Source: Acidobacteriota bacterium (GTDB lineage Bacteria > Acidobacteriota > Vicinamibacteria > Vicinamibacterales > CAVVIG01). Taken from it: a DNA stretch of 5,193 nucleotides. This document shows positions 1 to 5,193 of the stretch, one piece after another. Every line of letters begins with the position of its first letter. Position 1 is the stretch's first letter. The stretch lies in the NCBI GenBank assembly GCA_003222555.1, contig QHWL01000504.1, positions 1 through 5,193 on the forward strand. The letters run 5' to 3'. A program made the translations under genes and the position numbers. Under the pieces are notes generated by a model. That model was not told the DNA's origin. It was given only the letters and a program-made list of their open reading frames with translations, and ran no database searches.

Positions 1-259
1 GCCCATTTACGAGTATGAATGCCGGACGTGTCAGCTTCGGTTCGAACGGCTCGCTCGTCCAACGGCGACCTGTCCTGATACCACGACTCTCTGCCCGAAG
101 TGCCACGGGGAGAACGTCCAGCAGCTCGTGTCGCTGTTTGCTCTCAGTAGCGACGGCACGCGACAGAAAAACCTGCAGCATGGCCGCAAGCTAGCCCAAA
201 AGGATCAGATTGAAAAGAAACACGCGGAAATGGAGGAAATGCAGCATCACGATCACTGA
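1..259 (+). CDS. FmdB-type zinc-ribbon protein, 5' edge cut
   Basis: Reading from base 2 gives 85 residues beginning PIYEYECRTCQLRFERLARP and ending in TGA at 257-259. Base 1 is G, so it is probably the last base of an ATG start and only the start codon is cut. The opening (M)PIYEYEC is the hallmark of the FmdB/CxxC_CxxC_SSSS zinc-ribbon family. Two cysteine pairs are visible, CRTC (visible residues 7-10) and CPKC (31-34), enough to hold one zinc, plus an extra Cys at 24. After the ribbon the chain becomes a charged, probably helical tail (about residues 55-80) ending in a His-rich HHDH. The length is ordinary for the family. FmdB was named from a putative regulator of formamidase genes, but most members have no proven role, so the name does not imply that function. 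No operon partner is visible: what follows is a poorly coding gap. Confidence 0.9.
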   Translation, partial: PIYEYECRTCQLRFERLARPTATCPDTTTLCPKCHGENVQQLVSLFALSSDGTRQKNLQHGRKLAQKDQIEKKHAEMEEMQHHDH

Positions 260-430
260 GGCCCAGCGGCTCCGATTCGCGTGCGCACGTTGAAGATGTG
301 AACGTTGCATGAGAGTCCTAGGTGCTCTCAGTCGGATTTCAGCAAAAGCCATGCGCGATACTCTCGGCGGACGACCGTGCAGCCGTCGTCGAGATCCTGA
401 GAGAGACGAAGAACAACCTGCCGTATTTCT

Positions 431-595
431 GTGACGCCGATTCTCAAACGGCTGACTCTCGCTCTGGCAGTCGCGGCAGTGCCCGCGATCGTCGCCTTCG
501 TCCCGACGATTGCCGGCGTGAGCACCTGGAAATGGGTGCTCGGTATTGTTGGTCTGATGATCTTCATGCGCGCAGGGCGGCAAGGCCGCCCCTAG
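431..595 (+). CDS. possible small two-helix membrane protein
   Basis: A GTG-started frame encodes 54 residues beginning MTPILKRLTLALAVAAVPAI and ending at TAG (593-595). Residues about 7-29 are a strongly hydrophobic segment. A second runs about 35-46 (KWVLGIVGLMIFM), followed by a basic tail (RAGRQGR), which suggests a hairpin membrane protein with both ends in the cytoplasm. Third codon positions are mostly G or C, as in the confident genes nearby, and this bias holds only in this frame. Against it, no good Shine-Dalgarno sits close to the GTG, and the frame is open upstream only to 401 (TGA at 398-400). It may be the C-terminal part of a longer gene that began in the frame of 322-430 and was broken by a one-base shift near 430. 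I do not recognise a family. Confidence 0.42.
   Translation: MTPILKRLTLALAVAAVPAIVAFVPTIAGVSTWKWVLGIVGLMIFMRAGRQGRP
575..591 (+). terminator. GC-rich hairpin at the end of the small ORF
   Basis: A perfect seven-pair stem is visible: GGGCGGC (575-581) and GCCGCCC (585-591) with the three-base loop AAG. It ends two bases before the TAG stop at 593-595. A further GCGCA (570-574) could pair with TGCGC (598-602) around a six-base bulge. The position at a gene end fits a terminator, but no run of T follows, so it is not a classic intrinsic terminator. It could equally be a by-product of the Gly/Arg/Pro codons. Confidence 0.3.
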
Positions 596-632
596 GCTGC
601 GCCGACGAGCGTCGCAGCATCCAAGAATCGAA

Positions 633-735
633 GAACAGTCGGATTGTGCTTGCGCCGGACAATCTCGGCAGCCTCTACGCCAACGGGCTCGGCGTGGACC
701 AGGACGATGTTAAGGTGATGGACGGAACCCAGCAG
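633..735 (+). pseudogene. decayed Sel1-like (TPR-type) repeat remnant
   Basis: Bases 658-720 translate to DNLGSLYANGLGVDQDDVKV plus M. This matches the Sel1-like repeat pattern LGxxYxxGxGVxxD very closely. Just upstream, in a different frame, 633-656 reads EQSDCACA, which resembles the EQGxAxAQ segment that normally precedes NLG in such repeats, so one frameshift near 656 would join them. Downstream of 720 the expected WYxxAAxxGH is lost, although a shifted frame gives GH at 733-738. No start codon with a ribosome site serves this stretch and it stops at 760-762. Sel1 proteins normally carry several tandem repeats, and here only one broken copy is seen. I read it as the relic of a larger gene. 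A chance match is possible but unlikely for the central motif. Confidence 0.45.
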
Positions 736-784
736 GATCGGTCACTATCCGGGCGAAGCTAGCTGCACTCCAAAAAGAGACCTC

Positions 785-793
785 AAGGGGGAG
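785..793 (+). promoter_or_regulatory. Shine-Dalgarno site for the gene at 796
   Basis: The purine run AAGGGGGAG lies just before GTG at 796-798, at usable spacing. It settles the start: between the in-frame TAG at 760-762 and this GTG there is no ATG, GTG or TTG, and a signal peptide follows at once. Confidence 0.75.
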
Positions 794-795
794 AC

Positions 796-3111
796 GTGCG
801 GAGGAGGAGAAGCGCGGGCCGCGCGGTTGCGCTGGCCGCAATCGTTGTTTGCGCGCTGGCGGGCGGCGATGTGTTGGCCGGGCCCGCTCCCGCCGGGCCG
901 GGTTCGCCCGCCCGGGAGGCGCCGTCCGAGCTGATGCTCGTCGGCGCCAGCGCATCGATGCAAGCGAAGGCGAGGCGATCAGTGCCGCCGCCCCCCTTCG
1001 TGCGGCCGAAGGTGATGGCGGTCCGCATCGACACCGCCGAAGCCCCCGTCATCGACGCCGATCTCTCCGATCCCGTCTGGGCGAAAGCCGCGGTCATCGA
1101 CAAATTCACGCAGAGGTCGCCCAATCCGTACGAGCCCGCGACCGAACGCACGGTGGTGCGCATCCTCTACGACGAGAACAATCTCTATTTCGGCTTCTAC
1201 AATTACGACAGCACGCCGGAAGCCATCGTCAGCCGCAACATGCAGCGCGACGGGCAGCTCTTCACCTCCGACTCGGTGATGCTCTATCTCGATCCCGGAC
1301 AGACGCGGCGCAACGCCTATAATTTCGAAATCGGCGCGTCAGGAGGGCGCAGCGACCAGCTCGAACTCAACAACACCGAGGAATTGAGGGAGTGGAACAC
1401 GATTTGGGAGGCGCGCGCGCGAATCGTGCAAGACGGCTGGGTGGCGGAGTTCGCCATTCCGTTCAAGAGCCTCTCCTATGAGGCCAGTGAGACGACCTGG
1501 GGCTTCGACGTCGCGCGTCGCATCTTCCACAAGAACGAGCGCGTCCATTGGTCGAACTTCAATCCCGCGGTCAACTTCACCGATGTCAATCAGACCGGCG
1601 ATCTGGTCGGCATCGAGAACGTGAGCCAGGGCATGGGGCTGGACGTGCAGCTCTACGGGGCGCCGCGCATGAAGCATGACTGGCAGCTCGAAGGCGGCGG
1701 CGCCGGATTGAGCTTTACAGCGGGAGGCAACGCCTTCTACAAGGTGACGCCGGCGCTTACCAACACGCTGACGGTCAATCCGGATTTTTCCGATGCGCCG
1801 TTGGACATCCGCCAGGTGAACACCACGCGGTTCTCGCTGTTCACGCCGGAAACGCGTGATTTCTTCCTCCAGGACGTGGCCGCGTTCGAATTCGGCGGCC
1901 GCAGCTTCGGCCGCAGCTCGCAGGACCGGGTGTCGAATAACGGACGGCCGTTCTTCTCGCGCAATATCGGCCTGGTTCAGGGCCGGCCGGTGAGCCTGGT
2001 CGTGGGCGACAAATTGTCCGGCCAATTTGCCGGATTCGATATCGGCGCGTTTAGCGTCCTGACCGACAAGACGCCGGAGGGCGAGGAGGGCCAGATTTTG
2101 TCGGTGGCGCGCACGACGCATCCGATCTTCGCCGAGTCGAAATTCGGTTTCGTCTTCACCCACGGCGATCCGACGGGCTTGACCCACAACACGCTCGCCG
2201 GCGCGGACTTCCAGTACCGCAACTCGAATACTTTTGGCCACAAGGTGCTTCAAGCCGACGTCTACTTCATGAAAAGCTTCTCGAGCACGGCCGGCGACGA
2301 TGAATCGGCGGCGTTCTCGCTCAACTTCCCCAACGAACCCTGGTCCGGCGATTTTCTGTTCAAGCAGATCGGCGAGAACTTCCTGCCCGCGCTCGGCTTC
2401 GTCAACCGCACCGCGAGTCGGCAATATGTCGGAACGGTGGGGCATTTGACGCGCTACCGTGACGCTTATCTCAACACGCTCGAATTCGGCAGTAATTTCG
2501 AATTCGTCACCGATCTGAACGGCGTGCTTGAATCGCGCGCCAACGACGTCTTCGTGCGCGCGAGGTCCAGGATCGGCGATCAGGTCACGTTCCGATTGAT
2601 CGATTCGTTCGAGAACGTGCCAGCCCTGTTTTTCCTGCCGAGGAGCGTGCCGGTGCTGCCCGTGAAGTATGAGTGGACCACTTTCAACGTGGGGGTGCGC
2701 ACCTTCAATGGACGGCTGCTCACACTCCAAGCCGACGTGACGTGCTGCAGCTTCTATGACGGGAGCGCGCTGCACACGAGGTCGTCGCTGATCTTCCGGC
2801 CCAGCACCTATTTCGAGATCACCGCGACGCATGAGGCGAACTTGATCGATCTGCCGACGGGCAACGTCGATATCCATCTCGCCACCGCGGATGCGGCGAT
2901 CAACTTCACGCCCGATAGGCAGCTCGCGCTCCAAGTGCAATACGACAACGTCAGCGAGAATTTTGGTTTCTCGGCGCGCTATCGCTGGGAATATCGGCCG
3001 GGGAACGAGATCTTCGTCGGACTGGGACAGAGCGCGCAGATCTCCAATCAGGCCTTCGCTGCGCAGACGACCCAGGCGACGATCCGGGTGGGACAGACGT
3101 TCCGGTTTTGA
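796..3111 (+). CDS. secreted CBM9-like / DUF5916 outer-membrane protein
   Basis: This gene encodes 771 residues. Residues 1-28 form a signal peptide: RRRR, a hydrophobic core (AVALAAIVVCALAGG) and likely cleavage after VLA. A Pro/Ala-rich spacer follows to about 72. Residues about 73-235 are a CBM9-like domain. It has the entry motif IDADLSDPVW (86-95), then LYDENNLYFGFYNYD, SDSVMLYLDP and GWVAEFAIPFKSL (214-226). From about 290 the chain fits the DUF5916 barrel family, with the signature NPDFSD at 328-333 followed by RFSLFTPETRDFFLQD. The remainder has alternating amphipathic strands and ends in VGQTFRF, a terminal aromatic residue typical of outer-membrane barrels recognised by the BAM machinery. 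Known members are largely uncharacterised. Binding of a carbohydrate or other polymer at the cell surface is a guess from the CBM9-like domain. Length is normal for the family and the frame is intact. A vicinal Cys pair (650-651) lies in the barrel region. The gene stands alone and converges on the next one. Confidence 0.88.
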   Translation: MRRRRSAGRAVALAAIVVCALAGGDVLAGPAPAGPGSPAREAPSELMLVGASASMQAKARRSVPPPPFVRPKVMAVRIDTAEAPVIDADLSDPVWAKAAVIDKFTQRSPNPYEPATERTVVRILYDENNLYFGFYNYDSTPEAIVSRNMQRDGQLFTSDSVMLYLDPGQTRRNAYNFEIGASGGRSDQLELNNTEELREWNTIWEARARIVQDGWVAEFAIPFKSLSYEASETTWGFDVARRIFHKNERVHWSNFNPAVNFTDVNQTGDLVGIENVSQGMGLDVQLYGAPRMKHDWQLEGGGAGLSFTAGGNAFYKVTPALTNTLTVNPDFSDAPLDIRQVNTTRFSLFTPETRDFFLQDVAAFEFGGRSFGRSSQDRVSNNGRPFFSRNIGLVQGRPVSLVVGDKLSGQFAGFDIGAFSVLTDKTPEGEEGQILSVARTTHPIFAESKFGFVFTHGDPTGLTHNTLAGADFQYRNSNTFGHKVLQADVYFMKSFSSTAGDDESAAFSLNFPNEPWSGDFLFKQIGENFLPALGFVNRTASRQYVGTVGHLTRYRDAYLNTLEFGSNFEFVTDLNGVLESRANDVFVRARSRIGDQVTFRLIDSFENVPALFFLPRSVPVLPVKYEWTTFNVGVRTFNGRLLTLQADVTCCSFYDGSALHTRSSLIFRPSTYFEITATHEANLIDLPTGNVDIHLATADAAINFTPDRQLALQVQYDNVSENFGFSARYRWEYRPGNEIFVGLGQSAQISNQAFAAQTTQATIRVGQTFRF

Positions 3112-3136
3112 ACCTGATGCGCGCCGTCCGTCATCC
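3112..3136. other. short convergent intergenic gap
   Basis: Only 25 bases separate the stop codons of the two large converging genes. A small GGTT/AACC hairpin (3104-3114) spans the plus-strand stop, but it has four pairs and no T tract. I see no credible bidirectional terminator. Confidence 0.6.
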
Positions 3137-4984
3137 TTAGACCGGCCTGAACGCCAGCATGACCGGCGCGATGACGCGAGCACACACTACATGTGCGTTT
3201 GTGGACAGACGGCGGTCCGGCGCGGGAGCCAAGCTGAGACTGGATGGTCTACAAAGTCTGTTCTTCTTGTGGCAAATCCTCAGCGCCAGCTCCCCATCCT
3301 CCGACAGCACCAGGAGCAAGTCCTGGTCTGGCAACAGGACGAGCTGGCCGTTGCCATAGCGTCCGCCCTTCCACTTGCGCTGGCCGTCCTCGAGATCGAG
3401 GCACGCGAGGATAATGCCGTCGAAGCCAAAGGCATGGCCCTTGTGAACGACGAAGTCGTTGAAGTAGGGCTTCAACCCACGCGACGTCCAGCGCTCTTCG
3501 ACGGTCCATCCGGACGGTCGTTGCGCAACGGCGATGCGGCGCATCCCTATCCCGCCCATCGTGTCGCCGCCGCTGAGCAGGACGTCACCGTTGTCGGCCA
3601 GCCCCGGCTGCACGATGCTGACGCCCGGCTCCCACTTGTGCGCCCAAAGCAGGGCGCCGTCAGCCGGCGCGACGCCTGTCGCCCCACCTCCGCTCAACAG
3701 GACGATCTGGGCGACCCCGTCGATGGTCGCCAAATGGGGCGAGCTGTAGCCACCGCCGCCGGTCGGGCGGAACCAGCGCGGCTTGCCGGTGGCCGCATCG
3801 TAGCCGGCGAGCCGGCCGGAGGCGGCCACGATGACGAGGTCGTCTACCACCAGCGGCGAGCTCGCGAAGCCCCAACCCGGGAGCTTCGCGCCTGTGTCGG
3901 TCGCCGCGTTGCGCGACCACACGACGGCACCGTTACCGGCGTCCAGCGCATTCACGATTCCGGTCGCACCGAATGTGTAGACGCGACCGTTGCGCACGGT
4001 CGGCGTCCCGCGCGGACCGGCGCCGCCATTCGACTCCCAGAACCGCGCCGAGTCGCGGTGTCTCCATACCAGCTTGCCGTTGGTCAGGTTGTAGCAGGAG
4101 ACGTCCTCCTCGTCACCGCGCTGTTCCTGGGTGTAGACGAAATCGCCACGGATCGCGAAAGACGACCAGCCCGGTCCGATCGGCCGGCGCCACAGCTCGA
4201 CCGGCGGCGACTTGGACCAATCCGTCTCGATCTGGACGCCGCGAACGACGCCGTCGCGACTGGGTCCGCGAAATCCCGGCCAGATGGCCGGTGTGTCCGT
4301 TGCTGCCGGAACCGGCGGTGTCTCGAGAGTCTTCGCGGCGGTCGAAGCTGACGTGGGCGCCAGCGGCTCGGTGCGCTCTGGCGCCGGAAGCGGCTTTTCT
4401 GGCGTCGCCGCGGCGACCGCAGCCGGAGCGGCCGGACGCACCGCGGGCTCGTCGCCGGCCCGGGCCAGGAGACGTTGCTCGGGAGTCGGTGTCCACCGCC
4501 AATGGAGGTCGGAACCACCCGCGCCGGAAATCCCACCGGTGCGCAGGAGCGTGAACGCTCCGCACGCCAGCAGGATGGCCGCGATCAACGACGCGCGCCG
4601 AGGTCCGTTGGAGAGGCGGCGGCTGGCCGCCGCCCAGGCGACCAAGGCTAGGCTCAGGACTGGGATGGCGTAGACGGGCAACATCATCCCCATCATTCCG
4701 TTCGCAATCGACGCGTGAACGATGCGCTTTGTCGCGAACACCGCGACTGGCATCACGACAATCGCGCCCACGCGCTCGGGCCATGGCGCCCGGCTGAAGA
4801 AGAGCCACCACAGGACGACAGCCAGCCCGCAGAAAACTCCGGCAATGAAACCGTAGATCGCCGCCTCGGGAACGACGATGGGGAGGACGAACCAGCCCAG
4901 CCACTGCAGCCCCACTGCGAGCACGCCGGGCCATAACCGGAGCGGTTTCCGAGGAGTCGGTTCGTTGGCCTGAGCGATGGTCAT
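3137..4984 (-). CDS. five-helix membrane protein with PQQ-like beta-propeller
   Basis: This gene encodes 615 residues. The N-terminal part has five hydrophobic segments at about 18-38, 41-64, 72-86, 100-120 and 130-148. Basic residues in the N-terminus and in the loops SRAPWPER and SRRLSNGPRR put the N-terminus inside and the long C-terminal domain in the periplasm. A Pro/Ala linker (about 180-233) leads to WPGFRGPSRDG and a PQQ-type (alcohol-dehydrogenase-like) propeller. Its repeats show the usual G-x-x-x-W strands: NGKLVW 302-307, NGAVVW 351-356, TGKPRW 399-404, DGALLW 442-447 and DGQRKW 533-538. I see no residues that prove PQQ binding or dehydrogenase activity, so a BamB-like scaffold or sensor role is as likely as an enzyme. 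The final 47 residues, after GELAL (564-568), do not look like the family's usual propeller closure and are rich in basic residues and Cys. The ATG overlaps the stop of the upstream lipoprotein gene as ATGA. GAAGAA a few bases upstream is a weak ribosome site, so coupling probably drives translation. Confidence 0.87.
   Translation of the reverse strand: MTIAQANEPTPRKPLRLWPGVLAVGLQWLGWFVLPIVVPEAAIYGFIAGVFCGLAVVLWWLFFSRAPWPERVGAIVVMPVAVFATKRIVHASIANGMMGMMLPVYAIPVLSLALVAWAAASRRLSNGPRRASLIAAILLACGAFTLLRTGGISGAGGSDLHWRWTPTPEQRLLARAGDEPAVRPAAPAAVAAATPEKPLPAPERTEPLAPTSASTAAKTLETPPVPAATDTPAIWPGFRGPSRDGVVRGVQIETDWSKSPPVELWRRPIGPGWSSFAIRGDFVYTQEQRGDEEDVSCYNLTNGKLVWRHRDSARFWESNGGAGPRGTPTVRNGRVYTFGATGIVNALDAGNGAVVWSRNAATDTGAKLPGWGFASSPLVVDDLVIVAASGRLAGYDAATGKPRWFRPTGGGGYSSPHLATIDGVAQIVLLSGGGATGVAPADGALLWAHKWEPGVSIVQPGLADNGDVLLSGGDTMGGIGMRRIAVAQRPSGWTVEERWTSRGLKPYFNDFVVHKGHAFGFDGIILACLDLEDGQRKWKGGRYGNGQLVLLPDQDLLLVLSEDGELALRICHKKNRLCRPSSLSLAPAPDRRLSTNAHVVCARVIAPVMLAFRPV
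4981..4984 (-). promoter_or_regulatory. ATGA stop/start overlap (translational coupling)
   Basis: On the minus strand the propeller gene's ATG (4982-4984) and the lipoprotein gene's TGA (4981-4983) share ATGA. Such four-base overlaps usually mean that ribosomes ending the first gene restart on the second, giving linked amounts of the two proteins. Confidence 0.75.
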
Positions 4985-5193
4985 ATCGCGTTCTTCGCTT
5001 CCTGATGCCGGCGTCGCGCCATCGCACGAAGTTCCCGACCGCGGACGTCCTCCACGCCCGGCAGCTTCCCGATGCGCGCTTCCTGAAAGAAGTCGATCTG
5101 AGCAACCGCTTCGAGCGGCGGCGGGACGTCCAGCGCCAGCGCCTGACGCATGTTGCAGCTGGTGATCGCCGTCGCGACGAGCGCGGCGAGGAT
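4981..5193 (-). CDS. small predicted lipoprotein, 5' end cut by window
   Basis: The last 70 residues of a minus-strand gene are visible, ending in TGA (4981-4983). They begin ILAALVATAITSCNMRQALA, a hydrophobic signal core followed by ITSC. This fits the lipobox pattern [LVI][ASTVI][GAS]C, so Cys13 of the visible part is the likely lipidated residue. Only the start codon and a few basic residues are probably missing. The mature part would be about 58 residues, with VPPPLEAVAQIDFFQEARIG and a basic, helical end rich in Arg. I do not recognise a family. The stop overlaps the start of the propeller gene by four bases (ATGA), so the two are co-transcribed and probably translationally coupled. An internal Met (visible residue 15) could be an alternative start, but the lipobox before it argues against that. 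Confidence 0.7.
   Translation of the reverse strand: MLAALVATAITSCNMRQALALDVPPPLEAVAQIDFFQEARIGKLPGVEDVRGRELRAMARRRHQEAKNAI

Larger units (their letters stand above)
260..795. other. poorly coding intergenic stretch with gene remnants
   Basis: More than 500 bases separate the zinc-ribbon gene from the large secreted-protein gene. An open frame runs across 322-762 on the plus strand, but its character changes along its length. It looks protein-like and GC3-rich at about 340-430, then loses that bias exactly where another frame gains it (431-595), then resembles a Sel1 repeat at 658-720. This patchwork fits decayed or frameshifted genes better than one intact gene. I see no tRNA, no convincing sigma-70 promoter and no mobile-element ends here. 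A promoter for the gene at 796 presumably lies in the last 100-200 bases, but no box pair stands out. Confidence 0.6.

Noticed and set aside
287..305. Inverted repeat ACGTT...AACGT as a terminator or operator after the zinc-ribbon gene
   Set aside because: It has only five pairs with a nine-base loop and no T tract, so chance is a sufficient explanation.
290..322. TTGAAG as a -35 box for a promoter before 322
   Set aside because: No -10-like hexamer lies at 16-18 base spacing downstream.
351..434. ATG-started 27-codon frame whose TGA overlaps the GTG at 431
   Set aside because: The stop/start overlap is suggestive, but the peptide is Arg/Glu-rich with no motif, no ribosome site is visible, and the coding-like bias at this place lies in another frame.
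191..583. Minus-strand open frame of 130 codons over the zinc-ribbon gene end and the gap
   Set aside because: The His/Arg-rich translation has no motif, and it runs antisense to the real end of the FmdB-type gene.
1339..3183. Long minus-strand open frame of 614 codons opposite the DUF5916 gene
   Set aside because: It is antisense to a gene with signal peptide, domain motifs and barrel C-terminus. Its translation is Arg/Glu-rich without any recognisable motif, as is common for shadow frames in GC-rich DNA.
2891..4351. Plus-strand open frame of 486 codons across both large genes' ends
   Set aside because: It overlaps the 3' end of one confident gene and runs antisense to the other. The composition is low-complexity Arg/Ala/Pro with no domain.
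4113..5105. Minus-strand open frame of 330 codons within the propeller and lipoprotein genes
   Set aside because: It is a shifted frame of two well-supported genes and is Arg-rich with no membrane segments or motifs.

Overview
The window is GC-rich bacterial DNA with strong G/C bias at third codon positions. It holds two large genes whose ends converge (a plus-strand outer-membrane-type protein and a minus-strand membrane-anchored propeller protein), flanked by two genes cut by the window edges. The signal peptide, the C-terminal Phe of an outer-membrane barrel and the predicted lipoprotein all point to a diderm. The pairing of a CBM9-like/DUF5916 protein with a five-helix membrane domain fused to a PQQ-type propeller suggests Acidobacteriota or a similar soil lineage. 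That placement is inference from remembered family distribution, not from a marker gene.

Layout. Positions 1-259 (+): an FmdB-type zinc-ribbon protein, missing only most of its start codon. Positions 260-795: a poorly coding stretch of more than 500 bases. It contains a possible small two-helix membrane protein (431-595), a GC-rich hairpin overlapping its end, and what looks like a decayed Sel1-like repeat (about 633-735). Positions 796-3111 (+): a complete 771-residue secreted protein with a CBM9-like domain and a DUF5916-type barrel, preceded by a clear ribosome binding site. Positions 3112-3136: a short convergent gap with no convincing terminator. Positions 3137-4984 (-): a complete 615-residue protein with five membrane helices, a Pro/Ala linker and a PQQ-like beta-propeller whose last 47 residues look unlike the family. 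Positions 4981-5193 (-): the C-terminal part of a small predicted lipoprotein, overlapping the propeller gene by four bases (ATGA).

Working together: the lipoprotein and propeller genes form a translationally coupled minus-strand unit, both predicted to act at the periplasmic side of the inner membrane. The DUF5916 protein is transcribed alone toward them and should sit in the outer membrane. Nothing in the sequence links it functionally to the minus-strand pair. I see no CRISPR array, complete mobile element, tRNA or rRNA. I found no clear new defence or metabolic system. The most unusual points are the odd C-terminus of the propeller protein and the decayed or frameshifted reading frames in 320-740.
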